From the NCBI GenBank assembly GCA_024449915.1, contig JAMZAV010000954.1, positions 163,340-227,339 on the forward strand: a DNA stretch of 64,000 nt, given 5' to 3'. Shown here one piece after another: positions 9,200 through 20,249 of this stretch. The translations under genes were made by a program, and so were the position numbers. The notes beneath the pieces are model-generated. The model saw only the letters and a program-made list of their open reading frames with translations, had not been told where the DNA came from and did no database searches. Numbering within the stretch: position 1 is the stretch's first letter; every line of letters starts with the position of its first letter. This DNA comes from Sweltsa coloradensis (lineage: Eukaryota > Arthropoda > Insecta > Plecoptera > Chloroperlidae).

Positions 9200-9709
9200 C
9201 CAATGAGCTCGCCCCTACATGCTTTATCCGATTGTAATGATTTTTTCGCAGAACCTTCATTTTATGAATTAATATATTCATGTGAACTTTGAGCGCAATC
9301 GAAAAATTAATTCTCATAAAAATTGCAATTTTACGCTTTTTTTAAATTTCTTCGACTTATAACACCTACATCATACATTCGATTGCAATGTAGTGTGTAG
9401 TGTAATGTGCACCCCTGATCCTCATGTCGTCGTCGTAAAAATTAAAACAATATTTACAAGATCGTAAGGATAGCTGTGTAGTGTACGACGCTCTCCAAGC
9501 TGTAAGAAAATATCCAAGTCCTGCTGAAGAGTAACTTTCAGTCAGGATTGCCGGAGGTGATATTCGAACTCGTCACCTCCGAATCTGAGTCTCACACGTT
9601 ATGTCGGAGCTATACGTCTGTCTGTAAAAGATTATGTCATACATAGTATCAACTTTATTATTTGGATAAATATTACACACAATTCTGTGTTTAATGACAT
9701 TTCTCGTTG
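9200..9709. other. Degenerate repeat and unassigned sequence
   Basis: The stretch at 9219-9365 (ccgattgtaatgattttttc, cttcgacttataacacctac) is repeated with variation inside the neighbouring element at about 9940-10130. The remainder has no gene. It looks like a fragment of a B-related repeat. Confidence 0.45.
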
Positions 9710-10426
9710 TTGGATGAGCGTAGCGAGCGAAGCGAAGATTCCATTTCACTACACTGGAGAAAAAAATCCGGAATGTTTTTTTTTCTTTTTTTTGACTCCG
9801 ATTGCAATGAAATTTTATGGAGGCCTTCGAAATCTCTGAACTTAGAACTGCCACGTTTTTGAGCGCAATCGGAAAAAATTTTTCTTATAAAAAACGCAAT
9901 TTTACGATTTTTTTCGATTTTTAAAAAAATTCTTCGACTTATAACACCTACATGCTTCATCCGATTGTAATGATTTTTTCACAGAACCTTAATTTTATGA
10001 ATTAAGATATTCGTCTGAAATTTAAGCGTAATCGAAAAATTATTTCTCATGAAAATCGAAATTTTATGTTTTTTTTTTCTTTTTTAAAACAATTCTTTGA
10101 CTTATAACACCTGCATGCTTTATCTTATTGTTATGATTTTTTTACAGAACCTTAATCTATTGAATGAATATACTCGTGTTAAATTTGAGCGCAATCAAAT
10201 AATTATTTTTTATGAAAATTGCAATTTTACGATTTTTTTATTTTTTAAAATTTACGGTGAATTAAAAAAAAAGTTAATTTTTTATTTAATTTAATTTTGT
10301 TTAAAAAAATCTTCGACTAAGTATTGATTTTTTCAATGAACAACAGAAAATCCGCGTAACACATGGCAGCTCAATGCACCAATTACGCTCATCCAACAAC
10401 GCGGCGGGACTTAAGCGTTTTCCTAG
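9710..10426 (+). mobile_element. Family B Helitron-like element (divergent copy)
   Basis: The 5' end reads TTGGATGAGCGTAGCGAGCG; the 3' end reads GCTCATCCAACAACGCGGCG, then a hairpin-forming AACGC...GCGTT-like segment and CTAG (10423-10426), followed by T. The subterminal GCTCATCCAA is the inverted copy of the 5' terminus. The interior consists of ~150-bp degenerate repeats (cttcgacttataacacct). No coding potential. Confidence 0.65.
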
Positions 10427-11585
10427 TCCTAATGCTCATAATGAACCAATAATCATTAATTTATAACAAATTTAAGAAAAATACATAATCGAAACCCTTG
10501 GGCTTTATTTGAATCAAATACTTCCTGGGTGACCACCGGGGGACAACTGAATGCCCCGCCCCTCGTTAGGTGACTAACTAGGGAAAGTCCAGGGGCTGTT
10601 TCTATCCATAGAATTTAAATAAATCTTATTCATAATTGCTGATGGCGGGCATCGAACCATTGCATTGTAGCTTGAGCTACATCCGTCGGTAAGATAGAAG
10701 CAATCAATTAATATAATTAATAAATAGGGGGTAAAAATATATTCTTTTTACTATTGTAACTAATTTGCACAATACTTATTATAAATAATAACAGTATTAC
10801 AATTTACAACAGTCACATTTCCTTGCATTATGAAATAACCTTCGTGAATCAGTTTTTATAACAGAATAAGATGGACGCTAAATAAATAAATAAATAGATT
10901 AATAAATGAACATGTATTATGTTATCATGTAACTAGAATAAGTGCATGAATGTACCAGTTACCACTCTTTCACAATAAATATGGGAGGAATATTTTAAAA
11001 AGATTCTCCCAAAGATTAAAGAATCAGATTAATTTAGAGAGCTAAAAAGAAAAGAAAGATATATTTGCATCGCAATAATATTAAAGTTGAGAGAGGTAAT
11101 TGTAATTATGTTATTTTTATCTTTTATGTTTTTAAGTATTTATTAATTTTATTGTGTTCATTAATTCATTTATTAATTATGTCAACTACATAATTATAAC
11201 CATCACATTTTTGTTAAGGCTCACAGTCAATAATTTTATGTTTTTCATTTTATTTAAAGAAAATTTAAATTGTATGTTAATAGTTCAGAAGTGAATAATC
11301 CTTATCTTTAAGAAACATATTTCCGCAGATAAGCTGCATGCGCAGTTTGTGGAAGGTCAAATGTATTGATTTTACGCGGGCTGATAGCTGTTCTTCCATC
11401 TTATACTAATAAACAAATTGTGTGAAATTTGGAATAACTTATATTATATAACTAATATTCATTTATTTTGCAGGTATATGCTTCAATTATTGAATAATTA
11501 TAACTTGGACCACACACTATCTTTAAACTTATTATATAGTTATGTTTACTTTTGCTAAAAAGTTATCTTAAACACAAGAGTATAA
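10427..11585. other. AT-rich region with a LINE-like tail
   Basis: Mostly unassigned. At 10843-10905 aatcagtttttataacagaat, then gacgctaaataaataaataa, matches the sequence near 53680-53740, so it looks like the 3' tail of a dispersed retroposon. No gene was recognised. Confidence 0.4.
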
Positions 11586-12150
11586 TTGGATGAGCAAAGC
11601 GAAGACTTCAATTTCACTGACCCCCAAAAAAATTTACCGTCAATGTTTTTTTTAATTTTTTTGTCTGTTTGTTCGCGCTTTACCGGGCAAACGGCATATG
11701 CGATCTTGATGAAAATTTTAGGGGACCTTCGAAATCTCTAAACTTAGGCCTGCCACATTTTTGGGTACAATCGAAGAAATATTTCTCATGAATCGTACTT
11801 TTACGGGTTTTTTTCGATTTTTAGTGCGATATTTTCGTGACATTTGGGCCGATTCTGACCAAACGCGGGAGGGGCTACAACGTTCATAATTTACATGGAC
11901 ATTAAGGTTATGGTGATGTATTGGTTTTTGAAAGAGAAATTGAAAAAGTTAACCAGAATCCATAGAATGAAGGTTTTAATTTGAGTTTTTTTAGGTTTAT
12001 TATAACACGTAACAAGTCGCAATAGAAACTTGACAACAATCACCCACAATGCATTCAAAAAACACTAACAAAGGAAAAGTAGTCCTACGCAAACTAAAAA
12101 CTTACAAAAAAGCTCATCCATCAACGCAACTAAAAAAAGCGTTCGCGAAG
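11586..12150 (+). mobile_element. Family B Helitron-like element
   Basis: Begins TTGGATGAGCAAAGCGAAGAC; contains the family phrases tgccacatttttgggtacaatcg and ggagggg-ctacaacgttca in the sense orientation; ends near gctcatccatcaacgcaact. The terminal CTAG is lost (agcgttcgcgaagc instead). Confidence 0.65.
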
Positions 12151-12184
12151 CGGCCGATATAAAAAAAGAAAACTTTACCAATCA

Positions 12185-12556
12185 TTGTTATTAAAACAAG
12201 AGCAAGAGTCTACATGTCTGCCTTCAACAATGCGAGGCGACCGACTGCGAGTCTGAAAGAGACCGAGAACCGACACGCGTCTCGTTGTGCCAGCCGCGAT
12301 AAGGTGCGGGGCGGCGAGGTCATATTGACCAATCGTTGCCATAAAAGTACGATTTTATGAGAAATATTACTTCTATTGCCCTTAAAATCATAACACGTAT
12401 AAATTAAATGATTTTGAACGTTCCCATAAAGTTTCATCAAGATCGCATATGCCGTTAGCCCGGTAGAGTGTGAACAAACAGACAAAAAAACCAAAAACAA
12501 AACATATTTATTTTACTCAAGTAAGTGAAATTAAGGGCTTCGCTGCGCTCATCCAA
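12185..12556 (-). mobile_element. Family B 5' part joined to a Penelope-like repeat piece
   Basis: 12330-12556 is the 5' half of a minus-oriented B element ending gctgcgctcatccaa. The preceding 12185-12330 carries ggtgcggggcggcgaggtca, the short repeat also seen beside the Penelope element at 8250-8330, so it is a separate fragment abutting or inserted into B. Confidence 0.5.
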
Positions 12557-12938
12557 AAAGTACGCCTGTTAAACTTATTTTTCAAGGTAGTTCAAAGTCA
12601 AGCGATGTTGTAATACGTAACATGCTGAACAATACCCTATAAAGCAAATGGTCGTTAATATTCAATACGTAATTGAAATGTTATTAGTGTTATTGCTACA
12701 TTAACTCGCAAACAATGAGATTAGAATTTCAAAGAATAGTGACACAACCTGCATGTAATTGAACATCTTTATCAGCTTAAAAAACATAGGGTTCCTTTCT
12801 CGACAGTTTTAGATTTCCCAAAATAAATTGCTCTCATCAGGCTAAGTGAAAACCATTTAAAAACAGCTTACATCAAGCTCTCCAGAAGTCTGATCCATGC
12901 ATCATACATTTGAATCCTAACAAATTTTGCTGATTTCG
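12557..12938. other. Unassigned non-coding sequence
   Basis: No gene or repeat was recognised. Confidence 0.4.
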
Positions 12939-13441
12939 TTAAAAGTTCTCAGTTCACTGGTCACGGATGTCTGTTAAATTTCAGCTCAATCTTTTCGGCC
13001 GTTCGGCCGTTTGTGATCGACAAACAAACAAACATACAAACATACAAACACACATACAAATAATAATATACAAGCATATTAATCACAACGAGTCCCGTTT
13101 GACTTGCGTTGTAAGACTGAGTCGCTATGCTCCCTCGTCTCACTAGAAAAACGCCAAAGTCGTTGTTAGACGAGTGAGCAAGTCATGTGTTGAGTACCCG
13201 TGAACATTTGCATTTAAGTTGATTGATATATAAGGTATAAAAGATACGGTTTGAGTTAAGTTAGTATAAGGGCGCGACAACTGTAAGGCCATAATATGCC
13301 ACTCTAGCCTATGATAGGTTAGAAAGATAGCAAAGACCCATGCTGGATCAAGACTCAGGTAGGGAGAGAAAATAAAATGTTCGCGAGTACTCAATACATT
13401 ACTCGCTCTCTCGTCTAACAACGACTTTAGCGTTTTCCTTC
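12939..13441 (-). mobile_element. Family A pieces: a 5' end abutting a ~299-bp palindrome-like unit
   Basis: 12939-13142 is a family A 5' end (ggtcacggatgtctgtt, cggccgttcggccg, then ctccctcgtct). At 13143 CTAG begins a unit with inverted ends: cgccaaagtcgttgttagac at the left and its complement at 13415-13436. Thus a minus-oriented 3' terminus faces a plus-oriented one. Right CTAG has decayed to CCTT. Confidence 0.6.
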
Positions 13442-13584
13442 TGGAAAATAGAACACGAATATACAATACGTAAACAATACGAAGTACGAGTAAAGATTGC
13501 AAGTTTAATTTAATATTTCAGCGGAATTTTTAAAGTGTTTACGTTTATATTTTGCTGGAGTTAGAAACTTTTTATTTGATATAA

Positions 13585-14459
13585 CTAGGGAAACGCCAAA
13601 GTCGTTGTTCGACGAGTGAGTGAGCCATGTGTTGAGTACCCGGTAACATTCCTTTTCATCCCCCTACCTTAGGCTTCCCTCGCCTATCATAGGCTACAGT
13701 GGAGCATTATGGCCTAAACTATGACCTAAACTTAAATACCCTATTATTTATACGAAAATTATAATCAAACTTAAATGCAAATGTTCCCGCGTACTCAACA
13801 CATGACTCTCTCACTCGTCTAACAACGACTTTGGCGTTTCCCTAGTCGAGTTGGCTAAAGCGCCCTTATAGCCGAAATGTGGGAGACGTGGTTTCAATGG
13901 TCGGAAAGATTTTGTAATTTCTGGATTGTATTTTTTAATTATTTAACATGTTTTGAAATGCATATAACGCAGTGTTGTCCATAATCTGTGACAATACTAT
14001 GGAAAACATAGCCAGTACGAAATACGTGAAAATATTGCAAGGTTTACTCAATCTACGAGCGGAATTTGGGGGTACCTTGACGTCAGACATTCGATAAACC
14101 TTGGACACGGAATTTTACAGCCAGGTTAATAAAAAACAAAAAATATTATTTCAAAATGAAAACCATTGTCGTTAAAATAATTCCTATACATTTCAACGTA
14201 TTTTTCAGTTTTATATTTCTTGCAGGTTTAAATCGCAACAGATTGTGCTCTTTTTGTAAGCAGTTCTCAGTTACCTGGTCAGTGGTCACGGATGTCTGTT
14301 TTAAATTTCGGTTCAATCTATTAGGCCGTTCGGCCGTATGGGACCGGACAGACAGACATACATACATTGAACATACATAGTACATTGGACAATGCTCACG
14401 GCCAAGGCCCGATCGAGTAGAGCGTAACAGAATCCTCATTCGCTTCGCTCACTCGTCTT
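13585..14459 (-). mobile_element. Family A Helitron-like element, near full length (875 bp)
   Basis: Read on the minus strand it starts near 14459 with AGACGAGTGAGCGAAGCGAA and ends with a hairpin and CTAG at 13585-13588 (host T follows on that strand). Within it, 13585-13852 is itself a ~268-bp unit with inverted CTAG ends. The rest contains a tRNA-like stretch (gttggctaaagcgccc, gacgtggtttcaatgg) and an exon-like segment followed by a possible intron. The in-frame stop in that segment shows this copy codes for nothing. Confidence 0.65.
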
Positions 14460-14659
14460 ATTATCAAGATATTAAATATTGTATAAAAATTATATTTTTA
14501 CACAGTAAAGTTAATAAAAATGTTCACTAACACTATTCATTTATTTAGCAAATAAAGCTATTTCAATACAAATTATTATTTTAAAATATACAACATTATA
14601 AAATTACAAAATTACAAATTTATGAATTGAACTATTTTCTTTACTAATAAAAAAAAAAA

Positions 14660-14675
14660 TGATTATAATAATAAT

Positions 14676-14743
<68 letters not shown>
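14660..14743. repeat. (TAA)n microsatellite
   Basis: About 80 bp of near-pure ATA/TAA repeats just 5' of a LINE fragment. Confidence 0.95.
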
Positions 14744-14749
14744 GGCTAA

Positions 14750-15237
14750 AAGTGGCGGGGGCATTCAAAATTCCCAATTTTAACAACAAATATGGCCAAC
14801 GTTCACTTTCTTACTCGGTTCCTTCTACGTTCAACTTGATGCCCTCCTCACTGAAAACCTTGTCTAACATTTCAAAAATTAAAACTGAACTAAAATCTTA
14901 TCTTCTTTCTGACACCTTTTGACAATGTTTTCCGATTTATTTATTTATTTTTCTAAGCTCTTTGTTCTTTTTCCGTAATTTTTTTAGATTTCACAAATTA
15001 ACTGAATATGTCATGCAACCAAATGCAACCATAGTATTTATACATACATGTTTTTCATGTTAATTTTGGTTATATGTTCCGTTCTCTGTATTGTCACCAT
15101 CTTAAATAATTTATAAATTGTCTCTACCCCACAGTTAAGCCTTTTTCAGGCTTTGTGGGTTTTTTGATTATATTCTTGTTAGATTTATTTCTGTAGGCCT
15201 ATGAAACATTAAAATTTAAAAAAAAAAAAAAAAAAAA
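14750..15237 (+). mobile_element. 3' end of a non-LTR retrotransposon (LINE)
   Basis: 14753-14922 encodes a short C-terminal peptide (KIPNFNNKYGQRSLSYSVPS, then FNLMPSSLKTLSNISKIKTE) that matches the usual end of CR1/Jockey-type LINE ORF2: conserved YGxRSxSYxxP, WNxLPxxLK, FKxxLK pattern. A stop, about 300 bp of 3' UTR and a poly(A) run (15219-15238) follow. It is 5'-truncated, as most LINE copies are. Confidence 0.7.
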
Positions 15238-15372
<135 letters not shown>

Positions 15373-15457
15373 TGGAGCAGGTTGAGTGGATACGCAGGGT
15401 TATTTCACACATAAAGGTATTCAAGACTTGTTCAAGAATACTCGTTAGATTTAATTA

Positions 15458-16730
15458 CTAGGGAAACGCCAAAGTCGTTGTTAGACGAGTGAGTGAGCCA
15501 TGTGTTTAGTACCGGACCCAGTAACATTCCTTTTCTTCCCCCTGCCTTCGGCCTCCTTAGCCTATCATAGGCTACAGCTAGTGGAGCATTTTGGCCTATA
15601 CTATGACCTAAACTTAAATACCCTATTATTTATACGAATATTATAATCAAACTTAAATGCCAATGTTCCGCATACTCAACACATGACTCTCTCACTCGTC
15701 TAACAACGACTTTGGCGTTTCCCTAGTCGAGTTGGCTAAAGCGCCCTTATAGCCGAAATGTGGGAGACGTGGTTTCAATGGTCGGAAAGATTTTGTAATT
15801 TCTGGATTGTATTTTTTAAATTATTAATAACATGCTTTGAAATGAATATAACCCAGTGTAGTCCATCATCTGTGACAATACTATGGCTCGTTGGTCTTGT
15901 GGTTAGCGTATCTGCTTCCAATGCAGAAGGTCCAGGGTTCGATTCCCGCTAAAGTCAGAAGTTTTTTAACTTCTGATTTAGACTTAAGTCCATCAGTTCT
16001 TGTCTTAGGAGTTTGTAAACGGTGACTTTGGAGCCGTCCTAGCAACGAAGCATATAATAAATTTCAGAGTTGTTCTGAATCGGCCTTGTTGATTCTGGCG
16101 TTGATTCGCGGATGTTCGCACTGTCCATACCACTGATTGCTATATTTCCTATTAAAAATATCGATCTTTGGTTGGTTATCGCTCACTCGTCAATTGCGTC
16201 GGGGCCTGCAGGGTTGGCTTGGTCGCTTTGATTTAAAGTCCCCCACTGAAAATCAGTTATATAACTGAGTGGGTAGACTCTAAATAAAAATTTTTCATTT
16301 ATTTTTTTTTTTATAGCCAGTACGAAATACGTGAAAATATTGCAAGGTTTACTCAATCTACGAGCGGAATTTGGGGGTACCTCGACGTCCAACATTCGAT
16401 TAACCTTGGACACGGCATTTCACAGCCAGGTAAATAACAAACAAAAAATATTATTTCAAAATGAAGACCATTGTCGTTAAAATAATTCCTATACATTTCA
16501 ACGTATTTTTCAGTTTTTTATTTCTTGCAGGTTTAAATCGCAACGGATTGTGCTCATTTTGTTAGCAGTTCTCAGTTACCTGGTCACGGATGTCTGTTTA
16601 AAATTTCAGCTCAGTCTATTTGGCCGTTCGGCCGTATGGGACCGGACAGACATTTAACACATAGAATTAATCACGACCAAGGCCCGATCGAGTAGCGTTG
16701 TAGACTACGTTCGCTGCGCTCACTCGTCTA
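15458..16730 (-). mobile_element. Family A Helitron-like element interrupted by a SINE
   Basis: 3' CTAG is at 15458-15461 and the 5' end cgctcactcgtct finishes at about 16730. Compared with the copy at 13585-14459, the sequence breaks after gacaatactatgg (15886) and resumes at gccagtacgaaatacg (16315). Without the inserted SINE the element is about 850 bp. It retains the exon-like segment with a GT-AG intron at 16430-16530. Confidence 0.65.
15885..16312 (+). mobile_element. tRNA-derived SINE (copy 1)
   Basis: The 5' head GGCTCGTTGGTCTTGTGGTT...GGTTCGATTCCC is tRNA-like with A and B boxes; TCTGC/GCAGA makes a 5-bp anticodon stem around TTCCAAT (CCA, Trp-like). A unique body (gagttgttctgaatcgg, gttcgcactgtccatacc) follows, ending actgagtgggtagactct near 16282 and an A/T-rich tail. 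Three other copies (56178, 62051 and a partial near 23600) share the ~398-bp length and the same 3' end. Confidence 0.8.
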
Positions 16731-16754
16731 ATTAGCAAGACATGTTGTGATACA

Positions 16755-17016
16755 ACAAGGGAAACGCCAAAGTCGTTGTTAGACGAGTGAGTGAGCCATG
16801 TGTTGAGTGCGCCGGAACATTTGCATTTAAGTTTCATTATAATATTCGTATAAATAATAGGGTATTTAAGTTTAGGTCATAGCTTAGGCCATAATGCTCC
16901 ACTGTAGCCTATGATAGGCTAGGGAGGCCAAAGGTAGGGGGAAGAAAAGGAATGTTACCGGGTACTCAACACATGGCTCACTCACTCGTCTAACAACGAC
17001 TTTGGCTTTTCCCTAG
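16755..17016. mobile_element. Stand-alone ~262-bp palindromic family A unit
   Basis: Both ends carry the family A terminus (ggaaacgccaaagtcgttgt at the left; its complement at the right with CTAG at 17013-17016). The centre contains gcctatgataggct. Compared with the corresponding unit at 13585-13852 the centre is inverted. It is not followed by the rest of family A, so the unit can exist alone. Confidence 0.65.
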
Positions 17017-17399
17017 TTTTATAAAACAAACAGAAAGCACGCCAATTAATGGCGGCGTAGAATGTGTTTTTTGTTTGCAAAAATAACAAATTAAACACGG
17101 CCCATACTATGTTTTAATTATTCCTGTTTGATCTTTAATTGTTTGTACCAAGGCAGTGATCAAGATCAACGAATATCAATGGAGTGTCCACAAACCATGG
17201 ATATAACTAGTTTAAGAACACGCACAAACCAATCGTAACTTCTGTCGCTAAACGCAAATTATGTATAGTATAAAAAATTACAAAAGACATAAAAATTGTA
17301 TGGGATTATTCATGTACATCGTACTTTATTTCCCATGCCAACCATCTAGGTTAATAATATTAATTACAAATAAATAAATAAGTTTTAACATTGCAGAAT

Positions 17400-17545
17400 A
17401 GTATAAGAAACATAGCCAGTACGAGAAAGAGCTAAGATTGCAAGGTTTACTCAATCTCCGTGCGGAGTTTTGGGTAATCTTGAGCGTGCAAGTTTCGATG
17501 CATCTTGGCCAGTGCCGCGCACCTCTTGACATTCCAAAAATTATA
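17400..17545. repeat. Diverged internal fragment of family A
   Basis: catagccagtacgagaaag, attgcaaggtttactcaatc resembles the exon-like part of the family A copies at about 14010, 16315 and 17965, with many changes and no intact frame. Confidence 0.5.
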
Positions 17546-17614
17546 ATTCTTCCCGAAAAAAAAAATTGTTTTTAAAATAGAACCTACACATTTAAGCCCA
17601 TTTATCAATTTATT

Positions 17615-18384
17615 ATTTACCTACCTAAGGTCTCCCTAGCCTATCATAGACTAAAGTGGTGCATTATTACCTTACAGTTGACGTGCCCTTATACCAACTC
17701 AACTTAAAACCCTATTATCTATACCGATATAATTATCAAACTTAAATGCAAATGTTGCCGTGTACTCAACACATGACTCGCTCACTCGTCTAACAACGAC
17801 TTTGGCGTTTCCCTAGTCGAGTTGGCTAAAGCGCACTTATAGCCGAAATGTGGGAGACGTGGGTTTGTAATTTCTGGATTGTATTTTTTAAATTATTTAA
17901 CATGTTTTGAAATGCATATAACGCAGTGTAGTCCATCATCTGTGACAATACTACGGAAAACATGGCCAGTAGGAAATACGTGAAAATATTGCAAGGTTTA
18001 CTCAATCTACGAGCGGAATTTGGGGGTACCTTGACGTCCAACATTCGATTAACCTTGGACACGGCATTTCACAGCCAGGTAAATAACAAACAAAATATAT
18101 TATTTCAAAATGAAAACCATTGTCGTTAAAATAATTCCCATACATTTCAACGAATTTTCAGTTTTTTATTTCTTGCAGTTTAAAATCGTAACAGATTGTG
18201 CTCATTTTGTTATCAGTTTCCAGTTACCTGTCACTGATGTCGGGTTTAAAATTTCCGCTCGTCTATTTGGCCGTTCTGGCCGTATGAGCCTGGACAGACA
18301 GACATTTAACATTTAACAGAATTAATCACGACCAAGGACCGATCGAGTAGCGTTGTAGACTACGTTCGCTGCGCTCACTCGTCT
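17615..18384 (-). mobile_element. Family A Helitron-like element (3' side truncated)
   Basis: Contains a plus-oriented 3' end with CTAG at 17813-17816, then the common body to the 5' end gcgctcactcgtct (18384). The left palindrome arm is missing. This copy has the cleanest exon-like segment (17962-18078). Confidence 0.6.
17962..18078 (+). pseudogene. Exon-like segment carried by family A (possible gene capture)
   Basis: 117 bp open from an ATG (MASRKYVKILQGLLNLRAEF...) to CACAGCCAG followed by GTAAAT, a plausible splice donor; an acceptor TTTCTTGCAG lies 100 bp downstream (18178). The family A copy at 16315-16429 keeps the same frame and an intron-like 101-bp interval, whereas the copy near 14010 has an in-frame stop. 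Helitrons often carry host exons, but I do not recognise the peptide and it may be fortuitous. Confidence 0.3.
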
Positions 18385-18569
18385 AAATTACGTTACGTTT
18401 TGCAAACGTTGACAGAGAGAAATGGAATGGTTTCTAGGCGAGCAAAAGAAGCGCTGCCTGCCCTCTAGCGGGTAACAAGGGAAAATGCGTGAAGCGCCTA
18501 TCCAAGTGTAGGCCTACTGGCCGGCAGAATGCGTGACCGTCTCTTATCGTATCTGGAGAGCGCCAATTT

Positions 18570-19171
18570 TCAAAAAACTCCCCTCGAGAGAAACGGAGAA
18601 TTCTGCAGTCCCAGCATCCGAAGGCATTTCGCGTGCTTCGGTCCAGGCAGTCCCTTTGTTAGAACGTCACCTGCCATGTCCTCGGTCGACCTGTACTCGA
18701 CCTTCGATGGTAAATGGGGTTTTCTGATAACTTTCGTTCCCCATTGTTGTCGCTGAATATTTTTACTCCGGCTAATTTCTCAAAACCGAGTTCTACGAGG
18801 AATCGCTGAAGGTATATGGCTTCCTTAGCGGCTTCGGTGAGAACCATATACTCAGCCTCAGTCGACGATAGGGCCACTGTTCTCTGCTTTCTTGATTCCC
18901 AGGAAATCGGACAACCGCTCAGGATAAAAGCATACCCAGTATAGGATCTCCGGGTCGTTCGAACAGTTTCCCCCAGTCTGCGTCCCCAAAACCAAACCCA
19001 AAACTTCCAGCTGATACCTCGAATCGTAGACCGATGTCCACCTTTCCCTTCAAGTACCGCAGAACCCCGTTTCGCCGCGATCCAGTGAGTTCTGTCGTAG
19101 CAGGAATTGTATTGGCTTGGATAGCTGACCGCGTGGGCTATGTCAGGTCTAGAGCAAACAGCCAAATACAT
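18570..19171 (-). pseudogene. Copia RNase H domain
   Basis: Minus-strand frames contain SRPDIAHAVSYPSQY, TGYAFILSGCPISWESRKQR, ALSSTEAEYMVLTEAAKEAI and ENPIYHRRS, the usual copia RNase H landmarks including the Glu of STEAEY. A frameshift after HWIAAKR (around 19060) scrambles the GTxxxGxxY region, and another lies near the HRRS motif. The polyprotein's C-terminal tail follows to 18570. Confidence 0.85.
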
Positions 19172-19333
19172 CAGTGCCCCTTTAAGTTCTCTGTACGGCA
19201 GTTTCTCTTCCCCTGGTTCGGACTTCTCTTCGTTCCTCTTCAGCTTTGTGCCAGGGTCAAACGGCGTAGATACGGGTTTCGCACTCCGAAATTCCGTAAC
19301 GTTCTAGGATGTCGTTTACATATCATCGCTGGT

Positions 19334-20238
19334 TCATGTATATTTCTTTAACGTCTCTGCGAATTCTATTCCAAGACAGTATTTCACTTCTCCAAGATTT
19401 TTGACTTCGAATACCTTCGATAGATGATCAAAACTTTGGCAATGACTTTCCCCGTTTGGGGATGCGACAAACATGTCATCCCGTATACCATAACGATTGG
19501 GATGTTTCCCCTTGTCCGGAAAAAAATGTGCAGTGTCGGCAGCAGATTGCTTCAACCCAAAATTTTCGTTAGTTGTTCGCTCAATGCTGCATGCCAGCGA
19601 CGTCCGGCCTGACGCAGACCGTAAAGCGCCTTTTTTAAAGAGACATACCTTGTTACCATCCCTCAGTTCGTGGAGCATTTCCTTTGCTTTCTTCCAGTTT
19701 CGCTTTTTCTTCGATTCCGTATGAGATATTTCCTCTAGTGTTTCTTCAGTGAGCTTGGGTACCTCCATGTATATCTTCTCTTCGAGCACGCCATTCAGGT
19801 ACGCGGTCGTGACATCGAACTGATTTACCTTCATCCCATGCTGTGCAGCTAGAGCCATCATCATACGTAACGTACGGAACTGATACGCGCCACCGGCGCA
19901 AAAGTCTTGTCGAAATCCACACCTGGACGCTGTGCAAAGCCCCTAGCAACTATCCTAGCTTTTCTCCGGTCGATGTTCCCATCCTGATTGTATTTGTTTC
20001 TCAGGATTACTCGACTGCCAATAACCTTGCTATCCGATGGACGTTCCACCAGCTTCCACGTATCTTTCTTGATAATCGATTTCAGCTTGGATGCTATGGT
20101 TTGACGCCACTCGTCCCCGTTCGGACCATCTATTGCCTCTTGGAATGGAACTTCGGCTACACCAGCAAATTCCAAATCTTCTTCCGCGTAACAGGCCGGT
20201 TGGTAGATCTTCTTGGGTCTTCCCCCGAGACCGGTCAT
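19334..20238 (-). pseudogene. Copia reverse transcriptase (RVT_2)
   Basis: 20238-19861 carries the RT N-terminus (EWRQTIASKLKSIIKKDTWK, KARIVARGFAQRPGVDF, TFAPVARISSVR). It continues in another frame at 19864 (VNQFDVTTAYLNGVLEEKIY, containing the first catalytic Asp). The KARLVAKGF-like and FDVKTAFLNG-like blocks are well kept. The YVDD box reads IRDD (in YGIRDDMFVAS), a lesion at the active site, and a frameshift lies in the KALYGLRQA region. Confidence 0.88.
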
Positions 20239-20249
20239 GAGTCATTGGG

